A stretch of DNA of 64,000 nt, taken from the NCBI RefSeq assembly GCF_002751875.1, contig NZ_NMZM01000002.1, positions 248,001-312,000 of the forward strand. The letters are read 5' to 3'. Shown piece after piece: positions 17,242 through 26,168 of the stretch (the stretch's first letter is position 1; each line of letters opens with the position of its first letter). The notes under the pieces were generated by a model that did no database searches, was not told the origin of the DNA, and saw only the letters and a list, made by a program, of their open reading frames with translations. A program made the translations under genes and the position numbers. The stretch comes from Oceaniglobus indicus. Lineage in GTDB: Bacteria > Pseudomonadota > Alphaproteobacteria > Rhodobacterales > Rhodobacteraceae.

Positions 17242-18198
17242 TCAGTCTTGCAAAAGCGCCCGTGCCGTGCGCTCATCGGTGATGAGGCCGCTCAGGCAAC
17301 CGTTCATCAAGACAGATCGGATGGCGCCGACCTTCTCCCTGCCGCCTGCTATGGCGACAATCTTCTTGCCCTCGGGCCCGTTCAGCCCCGCGGACATGGT
17401 GCGGTCCGTCAAGGCGGTGCGGATCGTTCGACCTTCGGCGTCAAAGAACTGCCCCAGCAGTTCGCCGACCCCACCCTTGGCGACCACCGCCTTGATCTCG
17501 TCCGCCTCGATCATGCCGGACGACACCAGCGACGCGCCGGGTTCGGTGGTGCCGATGCCCACGACCTTCAATTCGGAATTGGCTGCCATCTCGAAGACAG
17601 TGGAGACGCCGCGCTGGTTCAGAAGCACCTCGCGGTCCTCGACGGAATTGGCAAAGAACGGCACCGGCATGACATAGGCAGCGGCCCCCGTCTTTGCGGT
17701 CAGCCGGGCCATCACATCGTGTGGCGTTGCCGAATAATTCCGCGTCAACCCGCCCAGAAGCGACACGAACTTGACCTTGGTGCCGTCGCACCGGCTCATC
17801 TGGTCGACCGAGGCCGCCAGGGTCCGACCGTGACCGATCCCGATGCAGGTGTAATCGCCGTTGTCGATCTCGCGCTTGATGAAGGATGCGCCGGACTGGC
17901 TCAGCGTGCGCAGCGGCAGGTCCTCTTCGCCAAGATCGGGCGCGATCTCGCATGTCGCCAGCCCATACCGGGCGGCCAATGCGTCTTCCAGCGCGACACA
18001 TTCGGCGATGTCGCCCTCGATCGTGACCTTGACCAGACCGTCCTGAACCGCCCGCGCAATCAGGCGATGCGCCTTGACAGACGGCACGCCCAGCCGCTTG
18101 GCGACCTTGGCCTGCGTCAGCCCGCCGACATAGTGCAGCCACGCGGCACGCACCGACAGGCTTGCTTCCATCGCCGTCTTTTCCGCACTGAGGGCCAT
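17242..18198 (-). CDS. eryD: SorC/DeoR-family transcriptional regulator EryD
   Basis: 318 aa sugar-responsive regulator that heads the operon. An N-terminal helix-turn-helix (LTQAKVAKRLGVPSVKAHRLI, about 27-47) is followed by the sugar-phosphate-binding SorC domain with IGIGHGRTLAASV, FVSLLGGLTRNY and GLITDERTARALL. These segments match my memory of Brucella EryD, the repressor released by erythritol. The ATG at 18198 has GGGAG 6 bases upstream; the frame stays open much further, through the promoter and transposon debris, without a plausible start. Autoregulation is likely because it is the first gene of the unit. Confidence 0.92.
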   Translation of the reverse strand: MALSAEKTAMEASLSVRAAWLHYVGGLTQAKVAKRLGVPSVKAHRLIARAVQDGLVKVTIEGDIAECVALEDALAARYGLATCEIAPDLGEEDLPLRTLSQSGASFIKREIDNGDYTCIGIGHGRTLAASVDQMSRCDGTKVKFVSLLGGLTRNYSATPHDVMARLTAKTGAAAYVMPVPFFANSVEDREVLLNQRGVSTVFEMAANSELKVVGIGTTEPGASLVSSGMIEADEIKAVVAKGGVGELLGQFFDAEGRTIRTALTDRTMSAGLNGPEGKKIVAIAGGREKVGAIRSVLMNGCLSGLITDERTARALLQD

Positions 18199-18209
18199 TT
18201 TCACTCCCG

Positions 18210-18295
18210 AGGAAGACGCCCGGCCACCACAGCCAGATGGATTTTTTTCCACATACTGTATAATTTTGCACTTCAGGATACATCTGTCAACGTTT
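18210..18295 (-). promoter_or_regulatory. AT-rich promoter region of the ery operon (tentative)
   Basis: This is the only AT-rich stretch near the operon. Read on the minus strand it has a TTGACA hexamer at 18290-18285 followed by an AATTATACAG-like segment around 18265-18256. The spacing to the best -10-like hexamer is 19-22 bp, longer than ideal. No clear palindromic EryD operator could be fixed by eye. Confidence 0.35.
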
Positions 18296-18444
18296 TCACC
18301 CGCCGCACCGCAGCACGCGCCGTCGACCGATCGCGCTCTTGTCGTGGATTCATAGGCTTGAAAGCCGAAGTCCTGCCGCGGCGAACCGTGATTGCCGCAG
18401 TTGAAAACGCGCTGGCGGGTGGCACGCACGACAGAATTCCCGCC

Positions 18445-18645
18445 AGACCGGAGCACATGGCGAATCCTGCAACGCATCGGACAAGACGAAGGCGAAGGAT
18501 GCGACCCTGACGATCCGGCCGCCCCGACGCACCTTCAGAAAAGTTGCGTCGACTCGCCGGCGCGTTCGTCGACACAGTGCTTTTCGAGATGCCGCTCAGG
18601 CCCATTGCCTGCACCAGATCGCCCCGGCTCATGTTTTAAGGGGCC
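18445..18645 (-). pseudogene. Decayed IS256-family transposase fragment (middle part)
   Basis: Translating the minus strand gives LVQAMGLSGISKSTVS (from about 18620) and, in another frame after a gap, LKVRRGGRIVRVASF (about 18540-18490). Both are recognisable blocks of IS256/Mutator-type transposases, where they lie about 40-50 residues apart. Frameshifts, an in-frame stop and missing sequence show the gene is dead. No ends of the element could be identified. Confidence 0.6.
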
Positions 18646-18689
18646 GGCATACGGTTGTCGCGGCAGCGATCCGTCAGGCCTTTTGAGCC

Positions 18690-18925
18690 GCCCGATCGCA
18701 AGCCTGCAGGTGAAACCCGGCACCATGTCGCGGAGCAGCTTCGCACCCGGCGGTCCAAGCTGGCCGATCTGATGGATGCCCGCGAACATGATGTGCTGGC
18801 CTACATGGCCATCCCGCGCCGACGTTGCACGGCACAAATCCCATTGAGCGTCTCAACAACGAGGTAAGCCGTCGCGCCGATAACGTAAAGTTGGTCGGGA
18901 AAACGATCACCCGGATGGTTTTCCG
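18690..18925 (+). pseudogene. Decayed IS256-family transposase fragment (C-terminal part)
   Basis: The plus strand encodes LADLMDAREHDVLAYMAIP and then, after a frameshift, TNPIERLNNEVSRRADNV. This is the conserved C-terminal block of IS256-family transposases. It is oriented opposite to the adjacent middle-domain fragment, so the remnants come from a rearrangement or from two insertions. The sequence after RRADNV no longer matches the family. Confidence 0.65.
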
Positions 18926-19027
18926 ATTCTCCCAACTCATCAGCGTGGCGGCATCCAGCATCTGCGCCGCCAACATCTACTTCAGCTTCGCGTTCCCGGC
19001 CTCAAGCGCCTTCAAACGTTCGGGTTC
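18920..19027 (-). pseudogene. Decayed IS3-type OrfA fragment
   Basis: Minus-strand translation from about 19022 gives ERLKALEAGNAKLK, a stop codon, then MLAAQMLDAATL. This resembles the leucine-zipper C-terminal end of IS3-family OrfA proteins (pattern LKxLExENxKLKxLLAExMLDxAxLK). The internal stop and the divergent tail after WENRKTI show it is non-functional. It abuts the 3' end of fliI. Confidence 0.5.
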
Positions 19028-19057
19028 GGAGACCGGAGGGCGGGTCAACGATCCACC

Positions 19058-20413
19058 TCAAGGTTGTCGCGTATCGGCGGCGGAAGCACGGCGCTTGTTC
19101 GCCGGTTCGATGCAGGCGCGCAATGCGTCGAAGCTGTCGCCCACCCCCTTGGGCTCGCGTCGCCCGACGAAAGCATCCAGTTTTGGCCACGCAACAATGG
19201 CAGCGTCAATGGCGGGATCCGATCCGTGGGAATAAAGCCCTGATTGAATCATGAGCTCGGCCCGCTGATAGGTACCAAGCAGGCGCCGCGCCGTTCCGAT
19301 CAGCGCATTTTCGGATTCATCCGCCGCATCCGGCAGCGCACGGGACACCGAGCGGAGCACGTCGATTGCCGGAAAACGCCCCCGCTCGGCGATGGCCCGG
19401 TCCAATACGACATGCCCGTCAAGCGTGCCACGCAGTATATCCGCCACCGGTTCGTCCATGTCGGACCCTGCCACAAGGACCGTGAAGATCGCGGTGATGT
19501 CGCCGATACCATCAACGCCGGGGCCGGCACGTTCGCTCAGCGCAGTGATCAACGCCGACATCGATGCGGGATACCCCCCGGGCCCTGTCGCCTCACCACA
19601 CGAGACCGCGATTTCACGATGGGCGTCGGCGAAGCGGGTGATCGAATCGGCCATCAGCAGAACGTGTTTGCCCTGATCGCGAAAATGTTCGGCCACGGTC
19701 ATCGCCGCCAGGGCACATCGCCGCCGCAACGCCGCCGAACGATCCGAGGTCGCCGCGACGATAATCGTGCGCGCCATTCCCCGCGGCCCCAGGACACGCT
19801 CGACGAAATCGCGAACCTCACGACCTCGCTCTCCGACCATGGCGATCACCACGATGTCGGCGGTAAGGTTTTGCGCCAGCAGGGACAAGATCGTCGACTT
19901 TCCCACCCCGGATCCCGCGAAAAGTCCGATCCGCTGACCACGCACGATGGGCAATAACGTGTTGAAAACGCTCAGCCCCGTGCTCAACCGCGGGCCAAGT
20001 CCGCGCCGCCGGGTCGGGTTCAGCGGCACACCCGTCAGACGCTTGCGTGTCATGCCCGGCAACCGGGTGCCTTCACCGAACGCCTCGCCGTACGGGTCCA
20101 CGACACTGCCGATCCAGCTGTCATCCGGGGCCAATGTCGCCGCGCCCAACAGGATCACGCGCGCGCCCAGCACCATCCCCTCCAGGGGCGAATCGGGCAA
20201 GACGGATACCTCGCCCCCCTCGAGCGCCAGGATTTCACCACGACAGGTGCCGTGGGCCGTGACGATACGCACCAGGTCGCCCATGGCGGCGATGTGCGAC
20301 AGCCCCGACACCACGATTTTTGCGTTTGAAATCGAAACGATACGTCCGACGGGACGCCCCAGGTCAACGTTGTCCAATGCGCCCAGGACATTCTCGAATC
20401 CGATGTCTGCCAT
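19058..20413 (-). CDS. fliI: Flagellar export ATPase FliI
   Basis: Cytoplasmic F1-type ATPase that energises flagellar type III export, 451 aa. Walker A is [11 protein letters not shown], followed by [17 protein letters not shown], Walker [19 protein letters not shown] and [12 protein letters not shown]. The ATG at 20413 (MADIGF) is preferred; the frame extends 42 codons into the intergenic region without a clear ribosome-binding site. It is divergent from flgB across 85 bp. Its 3' end borders the transposase debris but the conserved domains are complete. Confidence 0.93.
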   Translation of the reverse strand: MADIGFENVLGALDNVDLGRPVGRIVSISNAKIVVSGLSHIAAMGDLVRIVTAHGTCRGEILALEGGEVSVLPDSPLEGMVLGARVILLGAATLAPDDSWIGSVVDPYGEAFGEGTRLPGMTRKRLTGVPLNPTRRRGLGPRLSTGLSVFNTLLPIVRGQRIGLFAGSGVGKSTILSLLAQNLTADIVVIAMVGERGREVRDFVERVLGPRGMARTIIVAATSDRSAALRRRCALAAMTVAEHFRDQGKHVLLMADSITRFADAHREIAVSCGEATGPGGYPASMSALITALSERAGPGVDGIGDITAIFTVLVAGSDMDEPVADILRGTLDGHVVLDRAIAERGRFPAIDVLRSVSRALPDAADESENALIGTARRLLGTYQRAELMIQSGLYSHGSDPAIDAAIVAWPKLDAFVGRREPKGVGDSFDALRACIEPANKRRASAADTRQP

Positions 20414-20460
20414 TCCCTGTCCTTCTTTGACGGTGAGAACCCTTTGTAAAGGAATGACGG

Positions 20461-20475
20461 TTAAGCCTTCGTTGA
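20461..20475 (+). promoter_or_regulatory. CtrA-box-like site upstream of flgB
   Basis: TTAA-N7-TTGA matches the alphaproteobacterial CtrA consensus TTAA-N7-TTAA at 7 of 8 positions. It lies in the 85-bp divergent region between fliI and flgB, ending 23 bp before the flgB ATG. CtrA controls flagellar genes in many Rhodobacterales; binding here is inferred from sequence only. Confidence 0.4.
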
Positions 20476-20498
20476 GTTTGATCGAGGGAGAAGCCCCG

Positions 20499-20891
20499 AT
20501 GTTCGACAGCATCGCCGTTCTGAAGACCGCCCATGCCATGGCCAGCCACGCAAGTCAGCGTCAGACGCTGACCGCGCGCAACGTGGCAAATGCGGACACA
20601 CCCGGCTTTCGTGCCAAGGACCTGCCGACGTTTGCCGAGATGGTCGAGGCTCCGGCCACGGGCATCGACCTGCGCACAACGCGCAGCCGCCATATCGCGG
20701 CATCCGATCCCGGCCCCAGCGGCGGCCGCGCCATGGACGCGGGTCAGGAGCCTTCGCCCAACGGAAATACCGTTTCGATCGAGGCCGAGATGATTCGCGG
20801 CGCCGATATCCGCCATGAGCATGATCTGGCGATGTCCGTCTTCTCGACGGCGCGCGACATCCTGCGCACCAGTCTTGGCAGCAAGCGATAG
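20499..20891 (+). CDS. flgB: Flagellar basal-body rod protein FlgB
   Basis: Proximal rod subunit, 130 aa. The N-terminal rod motif reads LTARNVANADTPGFRAKDLPTF and the C terminus forms the helical pair typical of rod proteins. The ATG at 20499 follows GAGGGAGAAG by a few bases. It is the first gene of a plus-strand operon flgB-flgC-fliE-fliQ-flgF-flgG-flgA-flgH-fliL2. Confidence 0.93.
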   Translation: MFDSIAVLKTAHAMASHASQRQTLTARNVANADTPGFRAKDLPTFAEMVEAPATGIDLRTTRSRHIAASDPGPSGGRAMDAGQEPSPNGNTVSIEAEMIRGADIRHEHDLAMSVFSTARDILRTSLGSKR

Positions 20892-20900
20892 GAGCACGTG

Positions 20901-21290
20901 ATGAGCGATTTTCTCCAAACTCTTACCCTGTCTTCCAGCGGCATGACCGCGCAGGCCACGCGTCTGCGGCACCTGTCCGAAAACATCGCGAACGTCGACA
21001 CGCCCGGTTATCGGCGCAAGACCGTCAGTTTCGAAGCCGTCCTGCAGGGCGGTGCGGCCGGACAGGTGGAGGTGGGCAAAGTCAGGCTCGACCGGGCCGA
21101 ATTGACGCGGATCTATGACCCCGGCCATCCCCTTGCCGACGCGACGGGCAGCTATGACGGATCGAACGTCGACCTGATGATCGAGATCGCCGACGCACGC
21201 GAAGCCCAGCGCAGTTACGAAGCAAACCTGAAGGTATTCGATCAGGCACGCCAGATGGCGCAGGGCCTTCTGGACCTGCTGCGCCGCTAG
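20901..21290 (+). CDS. flgC: Flagellar basal-body rod protein FlgC
   Basis: Proximal rod subunit, 129 aa, with the rod motif LSENIANVDTPGYRRKTV. ATG 20901 is used with GGAG about 7 bases upstream; a GTG one codon earlier is possible. It lies 9 bp after flgB. Confidence 0.93.
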   Translation: MSDFLQTLTLSSSGMTAQATRLRHLSENIANVDTPGYRRKTVSFEAVLQGGAAGQVEVGKVRLDRAELTRIYDPGHPLADATGSYDGSNVDLMIEIADAREAQRSYEANLKVFDQARQMAQGLLDLLRR

Positions 21291-21318
21291 AACCCCTCCA
21301 ACCAAAAGGACATCCAGA

Positions 21319-21612
21319 ATGGATATCAACGCCTTGAACGCCGCCCAAAGCTATTCGGCCAACCGGCCGCTGACGGCACCTGAACCCGGCAGCGCAGGAA
21401 CAGGCGAAGACGCCTTTGCCGCGCTTGCACAGGACTTCCTCGCGACCATGCAGACCGGCGAGTCGACGGCAATGGCCGCGATGACGGGTGGCGCTGACAC
21501 TCATTCGCTGGTGCAGGCGCTGGCACAAACCGAACTGGCTGTCGAAACCGCCGTGACCGTGCGCGACAAGGTGGTCGAGGCCTATCAGGAAATTCTTCGG
21601 ATGCCGGTCTGA
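21319..21612 (+). CDS. fliE: Flagellar hook-basal body complex protein FliE
   Basis: MS-ring/rod junction protein, 97 aa. The C-terminal family signature is visible as LVQALAQTELAVETAVTVRDKVVEAYQEILRMPV. It is preceded by an AAAGGA ribosome-binding site and followed after 3 bp by fliQ. Confidence 0.92.
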   Translation: MDINALNAAQSYSANRPLTAPEPGSAGTGEDAFAALAQDFLATMQTGESTAMAAMTGGADTHSLVQALAQTELAVETAVTVRDKVVEAYQEILRMPV

Positions 21613-21615
21613 CCG

Positions 21616-21882
21616 ATGGATGAAGCGGTCTTTTTCGACACCTTGCGCCAGGGCCTTTGGGTTTCGGTCGTCATGTCGAGTCCGATCCTTCTGGTCGCGC
21701 TTGTCGCCGGCGTCGGGGTCGGCCTGTTCCAGGCGCTGACGTCGGTTCAGGAAATGACCCTGACCTTCGTGCCGAAGGTGGCGGCCATCCTGGTCGTGTT
21801 CTGGGCGACCATGAACTTCATGACCGACACGCTTGTCACCTATTTCGACACACAGATCATCCCCCAGGTCGGCGGAGAGTAA
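21616..21882 (+). CDS. fliQ: Flagellar export apparatus protein FliQ
   Basis: 88 aa inner-membrane component of the flagellar export gate with two hydrophobic helices (about 15-37 and 50-72) and the FQALTSVQEMTLTFVPK linker typical of FliQ. It forms the gate core with FliP and FliR, both encoded elsewhere in the window. Confidence 0.92.
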   Translation: MDEAVFFDTLRQGLWVSVVMSSPILLVALVAGVGVGLFQALTSVQEMTLTFVPKVAAILVVFWATMNFMTDTLVTYFDTQIIPQVGGE

Positions 21883-21883
21883 G

Positions 21884-22600
21884 ATGGACAACGCAGGATA
21901 TGCCACGTTGACGCGCCAGTCCGGTTTGCTGCGCGAAATGCAGACGGTGGCGAACAACATCGCCAACATGTCGACCGGCGGATATCGCAAGGAAGGCGTG
22001 ATCTTTTCCGAATATGTCGAACGGCTCGACCCGCGCGAGCCGTCCCTGTCGATGTCTGCGGCACGCGGTCGATTGACCAGCGCCGCCCAGGGCGTCTTGA
22101 CGCAAACCGGTGGCACCTTCGACTTCGGCATCGAAGGCGATGGTTTCTTCCTCATCGAGACGCCCCAGGGCCAGGCGCTGACACGGGCCGGCAGCTTTAC
22201 CACCGCCGCGACCGGCGAGTTGGTGAACCCCGACGGGTATCGCCTGCTGGACGCAGGTGGCGCGGCGATCTTCGTGCCGCCTGACGCGGCGGGTGTGGCG
22301 CTGTCCTCGGATGGAACGCTCAGCGCGCAGGGGATCCCGATCACCCAGATCGGCCTCTGGAAACCGGCGGCGCCGGAAGACATGACTAAGCGCGACGGTG
22401 TCTTGTTCGACCTGTCCGCCCCACCTGACCCGGTACCGGATGCGACGATCCTCCAAGGGTTTCTGGAAGGGTCGAACGTCGATCCGATGACCGAGATGGC
22501 GCGCATGATCCAGGTGCAGCGCGCCTATGAGATGGGCCAGAGCTTCCTCGAAAAGGAAGATGAGCGGATTCGCGGCGTCCTGACCACTTTGGGTCGTTGA
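21884..22600 (+). CDS. flgF: Flagellar basal-body rod protein FlgF
   Basis: Rod protein of 238 aa. The N-terminal rod motif is NNIANMSTGGYRKEGVIF, a central FDFGIEGDGFFLIETPQGQALTRAGSF block follows, and the C-terminal motif is EMARMIQVQRAYEMGQ. The ATG at 21884 starts 1 bp after the fliQ stop. Confidence 0.92.
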   Translation: MDNAGYATLTRQSGLLREMQTVANNIANMSTGGYRKEGVIFSEYVERLDPREPSLSMSAARGRLTSAAQGVLTQTGGTFDFGIEGDGFFLIETPQGQALTRAGSFTTAATGELVNPDGYRLLDAGGAAIFVPPDAAGVALSSDGTLSAQGIPITQIGLWKPAAPEDMTKRDGVLFDLSAPPDPVPDATILQGFLEGSNVDPMTEMARMIQVQRAYEMGQSFLEKEDERIRGVLTTLGR

Positions 22601-22625
22601 TTTCAAACACGAAAAGGAGTGAGCC

Positions 22626-23411
22626 ATGCGCGCCCTTCAGATAGCCGCGACCGGAATGAGCGCCCAGCAGATGCGGGTCGAGGTGATTTCCAACAACCTC
22701 GCGAACATGAACACCACCGGCTATAATGCGCGCCGCGCCGAATTTGCCGATCTGCATTATCAACAGGTGACGCGCGCCGGCACGATCAACGCCGCCGATG
22801 GCGCGCAACTGCCCACCGGCGTGCAACTGGGCCTCGGAGTCAGACCCGCCTCGATCAGCATGAATGTCCAGCAAGGCACATTGATCCAGACCGGCGCAGA
22901 TCTGGACCTTGCGATCGAGGGCGGCGGCTTTCTCGAAGTGACGCTGCCCTCGGGCAACTCCGGCTATACGCGGGACGGGTCGCTGAAACGCTCGGGTGAC
23001 GGGCTGATCGTGACGTCCGACGGATACGGCGTGGTGCCCGACATCACCATCCCCGCCGATGCGCGCGCCATTTCGGTGAACGCCGCAGGCGAGGTCTACG
23101 CCTATTTCAACGATCAACCCGAACCACAGCTTCTGGGTCAATTTTCCCTCGTCGGCTTTACCAACGTCAAGGGGTTGGAGGCGATGGGATCGAACCTGTT
23201 CCTTGAAACGCCCGCCTCCGGGCCGGCCCTTGCAGGCGAGCCGGGGACCGACGGTCTTGGAACATTGCGCCAGGGCTATCTCGAAAATTCGTCCGTCGAC
23301 GCGGTGCGCGAGGTGACCCAACTGATCGAGGCGCAACGCGGGTATGAGTTGAACGCCAAGGTGATTACAGCGGCTGATCAGATGCTTGCAGCCACCACGC
23401 AGATTCGATGA
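22626..23411 (+). CDS. flgG: Flagellar basal-body rod protein FlgG (distal rod)
   Basis: Distal rod subunit, 261 aa, the family's usual length. It begins MRALQIAATGMSAQQMRVEV, has the rod motif NNLANMNTTGYNARRAEF and ends with QLIEAQRGYELNAKVITAADQML. The ribosome-binding site AAGGAGTGAGCC precedes it. The last bases overlap flgA (ATGA). Confidence 0.95.
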   Translation: MRALQIAATGMSAQQMRVEVISNNLANMNTTGYNARRAEFADLHYQQVTRAGTINAADGAQLPTGVQLGLGVRPASISMNVQQGTLIQTGADLDLAIEGGGFLEVTLPSGNSGYTRDGSLKRSGDGLIVTSDGYGVVPDITIPADARAISVNAAGEVYAYFNDQPEPQLLGQFSLVGFTNVKGLEAMGSNLFLETPASGPALAGEPGTDGLGTLRQGYLENSSVDAVREVTQLIEAQRGYELNAKVITAADQMLAATTQIR

Positions 23412-23836
23412 TCCGGTTCGGCATCATCATCGCATTGACACTCGGCGCACCCGTCGCGGCCGACACCTTGGTGGCCGCGCGAACGATCCGTGCACAGGCG
23501 ATCCTCGGACCCGAGGATCTGAAAATGATGTCCCAGGATGTTCTGGGCGCGTTGGGCGATCCCGCCGCGGCGCTGGGCTTGGAGGCCCGCGTCATGCTGT
23601 ATGCCGGGCGCCCCATCCGCCCCGGCGACATCGGCCCCCCCGCGCTGGTCGAACGCAACCAGATCGTTCGCGTCTATTTCCGCAACGGCCCGATCACGAT
23701 TGCCATCGAAGGCCGCGTGCTGACCCGCGCCGGATCGGGTGATCCTGTGCGGGTGATGAACCTTGAATCCCGCACAACCGTCAGCGGCACCGTCGCCCAG
23801 GACGGCACCGTGCATGTCGTCAACAGATTGCCCTGA
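23408..23836 (+). CDS. flgA: Flagellar P-ring assembly chaperone FlgA
   Basis: 142 aa periplasmic protein with a short signal peptide (cleavage near APVAA) and an SAF-type C-terminal domain (ERNQIVRVYFRNGPITIAIEGRVLTRAGSGDPVRVMNLESRTTVSGTV). It helps FlgI assemble the P ring. It is shorter than enterobacterial FlgA, as is common in alphaproteobacteria. Confidence 0.9.
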   Translation: MIRFGIIIALTLGAPVAADTLVAARTIRAQAILGPEDLKMMSQDVLGALGDPAAALGLEARVMLYAGRPIRPGDIGPPALVERNQIVRVYFRNGPITIAIEGRVLTRAGSGDPVRVMNLESRTTVSGTVAQDGTVHVVNRLP

Positions 23837-23850
23837 GGAACCTCCCCACC

Positions 23851-24573
23851 ATGCGTTTGTCCGTCCTTCTGATTCTCGGTCTTCTTGCCGCCTGCGGTCG
23901 TCTTGGCCAGATCGGCAAGCCCCCCGAACTCAGCCCGACCGATACCGGTTACGAACTCAGCGCCATGGCCAATCCGGGTCTGCCACAAGTGGTCGAGCTG
24001 CGGACCGAGCTGGACCAGGCATCATTGTGGAGGGGCGGGCGAAACTCGCTTCTGGGTGATCGGCGTGCCGAGGGACGGGGTGACATCCTGACGGTGGTCA
24101 TCGAAATCGACGACAAGGCGGAGATCTCGAACTCGACCCAGAGATCCCGTAGCGGGACCGAAAGCCTCGGCATCCCGCAATTGTTCGGCATCCCCCAGCG
24201 GATCGACGAAAAACTGCCCGATGGAGCATCCCTTGCCGATGCGGTTTCAACCTCGTCCAACAGCGTCAGCGCCGGTGACGGTTCTGTGCGTCGCAACGAA
24301 AAGCTGACGCTGCGGGTCGCGGCGACCGTGGTCAACCAATTGCCCAACGGGGTTCTGCAAATCCAGGGATCGCAAGAGGTGCGCGTCAATTTCGAGATCC
24401 GCGAGTTGATCGTGACCGGCTATGTGCGCCCGCAGGACATCTCGCGCCAGAACGAGATCACCTATGACAAGATCGCTGCTGCACGCATTTCCTACGGCGG
24501 GCGGGGCCAGATCACGGATGTGCAGCAGCCGAGGTATGGACAGCAGATCGTCGACGCCATCCTGCCTTTCTGA
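23851..24573 (+). CDS. flgH: Flagellar L-ring lipoprotein FlgH
   Basis: Outer-membrane L-ring subunit, 240 aa. The lipobox LLAACG gives a lipidated Cys at about residue 15. The family core includes SLWRGGRNSLLGDRRA, GDILTVVIEIDDKAEI, LTLRVAATVVNQLPNGVLQIQGSQEVRVN and GYVRPQDISRQNEI. It lies 14 bp after flgA. Confidence 0.94.
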   Translation: MRLSVLLILGLLAACGRLGQIGKPPELSPTDTGYELSAMANPGLPQVVELRTELDQASLWRGGRNSLLGDRRAEGRGDILTVVIEIDDKAEISNSTQRSRSGTESLGIPQLFGIPQRIDEKLPDGASLADAVSTSSNSVSAGDGSVRRNEKLTLRVAATVVNQLPNGVLQIQGSQEVRVNFEIRELIVTGYVRPQDISRQNEITYDKIAAARISYGGRGQITDVQQPRYGQQIVDAILPF

Positions 24574-24582
24574 GGACCGAAG

Positions 24583-25086
24583 ATGCTTGCAAAACTCATC
24601 CCCCTGATCATCGGCCTCGCAGGTCTCGGGCTCGGCGTCGGCGCAGGGGTGGCCTTGCGCCCGCCGCCACCGGAACCCGCGAACGAACAGGCGGTCGATC
24701 ACGCCGCGGCCGGAACACAACCGGCGCCCGCAGCAATGCCGGAGCCGCCAAAAGTCGCGATCGAGAGCGAATTTGTCGCGATGTCGAACCAGTTCGTCTT
24801 CCCCCTGGTCGAAGATGGCGACGTCGGCGCGCTGGTCGTTCTGACGCTCACCCTCGAGGTGACGAAGGATCAGGCCGAAACCGTTCTTGTTCAGGAACCC
24901 CGCCTGCGCGACGGCTTTCTCAGGGTGATGCTGGACCATGCCAACGCCGGCGGGTTCCGGGGTGCGTTCACCGCCAATGATTCCATGGATCGCTTGCGCA
25001 ACGCCTTGATCGAAAAGGCGCGCGAAACACTGGGAGCCGCGCTCATCGACGTTCTGATACTGGACATAAACCGGCAAGACGTCTGA
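24583..25086 (+). CDS. FliL-family flagellar protein (second FliL paralogue)
   Basis: 167 aa protein with one N-terminal transmembrane segment (residues 5-26), a Pro/Ala-rich linker and a periplasmic FliL-type domain (LVVLTLTLEVTKDQAE, then ALIEKARETLGAALIDVLILDINRQ). The window holds another FliL gene at 36954-37442, so this is a paralogue whose separate role is unknown. It is the last gene of the flgB operon. A weak hairpin TCTGAC-GGAGG-GTCAGA covers the stop, and the gene converges on the fliJ-like gene 41 bp away. Confidence 0.78.
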   Translation: MLAKLIPLIIGLAGLGLGVGAGVALRPPPPEPANEQAVDHAAAGTQPAPAAMPEPPKVAIESEFVAMSNQFVFPLVEDGDVGALVVLTLTLEVTKDQAETVLVQEPRLRDGFLRVMLDHANAGGFRGAFTANDSMDRLRNALIEKARETLGAALIDVLILDINRQDV

Positions 25087-25127
25087 CGGAGGGTCAGAAA
25101 TCTGCTCTGCCCCGTCACGGCTCGTGG

Positions 25128-25484
25128 TTACGTGCTGCGGGGCTTTGCACGTGAGTCTGCAAGCATCCGCAACGCCTCGGCACGGCCGAACGACTTTCGC
25201 GCAACACCAAGATAACCTTCGCGCGCCGCCGCAAGACCGGCGCGGCGCTGTTGCAGCGCGCGCAGGTGTTGTTCCGATGCTTGCTGCCATTTGACATCCG
25301 CTCCGGACATCCGCGCGGCATCCAGGTCAAGGCTTGCCGCGCGCGTCCGGGTATGATTGCGGATTCGATCGATATCCGCCTGCAATGCGGCCATCTGCGC
25401 CGCGATCCGGCTGACGTTCTGCAAATCGGCATCGCGTTTCATGTCGGCGATCGCTTTCAGACGCATCAGATCCGCGCGTTTCAT
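25128..25484 (-). CDS. Small coiled-coil protein, FliJ-like
   Basis: 118 aa, strongly helical and charged, rich in Arg, Ala and Gln, without a signal or membrane segment. Size, helix content and position directly after flhB (ATGA overlap) suggest a FliJ-type export chaperone or stalk protein, but no diagnostic motif is visible. Because it lies downstream of the IS66 insertion in flhB, its transcription from the native promoter is probably reduced. Confidence 0.55.
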   Translation of the reverse strand: MKRADLMRLKAIADMKRDADLQNVSRIAAQMAALQADIDRIRNHTRTRAASLDLDAARMSGADVKWQQASEQHLRALQQRRAGLAAAREGYLGVARKSFGRAEALRMLADSRAKPRST

Positions 25485-26122
25485 CGTGTCCTCGCCTTCT
25501 GTCGCATGGCTTCGGCAAACCGGATGGCGGCGGCCACGGCCGCGTAATGGTCCGGGTGGATCTCGTCACCCAGATTCAGCGACGCATGCAAAAGGCGCGC
25601 GGTCGGCGGGTCGCTGTGCAGGGGAATGCCATGTTCCGCCGCGATCTCGCGAATGCGCGCCGCGATCTCGTCGACGCCCTTGGCAATGCAGACCGGCGCC
25701 TGTCCGGCGCCGCGTTTCCATTCGAAAGCCACGGCATAATGCGTTGGGTTCACGATAACGACGTCGGCCTTCGGAACATCCGCCAACATCGTGTTCATGG
25801 CAATCTGGTATCCCTTCTGACGCCGCTGCTGCTTGACGTGCGGATCGCCTTCCGATTGCTTTGCCTCGTCCTTCATGTCCTTGTGAGACATCCGGTTCTT
25901 GCGCATATGCTCGGCACGCTGCCAAAGGAAGTCGATCCCGCCCAGCACGATCGCGATGCCAAGCACCAGCGTCAGGAACGACACCGACATTTTCAGGATC
26001 AGCCCGGTCACCAAGCGCGGGTCGAGATTGATTGCCGCCAGAACTTCCGGCATCCTGGACCAGACGAAAAGCCCGAGAATTGCGGAGTAGATCACGAGTT
26101 TCACGAAACTCTTCGCGAACTC
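25481..26122 (-). pseudogene. flhB: flhB, 3' fragment (gene split by IS66 element)
   Basis: Encodes the last 213 residues of FlhB from EFAKSFVKLVIYSAILGLF onward: the remaining transmembrane helices, the cytoplasmic linker, and the autocleavage motif NPTH (in VIVNPTHYAVAFEW) that switches export specificity. No start codon or ribosome-binding site of its own is evident. Together with the 5' fragment (29275-29712) and without the element it would form one uninterrupted 359-codon frame. As it stands no intact FlhB can be made, so the flagellar export gate should be non-functional. Confidence 0.92.
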
Positions 26123-26130
26123 GAACAAAC
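26123..26130. repeat. Target-site duplication, left copy
   Basis: GAACAAAC, identical to the 8 bases at 29275-29282 on the other side of the element. Eight bases is the duplication length typical of IS66-family insertions. Confidence 0.92.
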
Positions 26131-26168
26131 GTAAGCATCCGCCGAAGGCCGTGGCTGTGCCGTATTGA

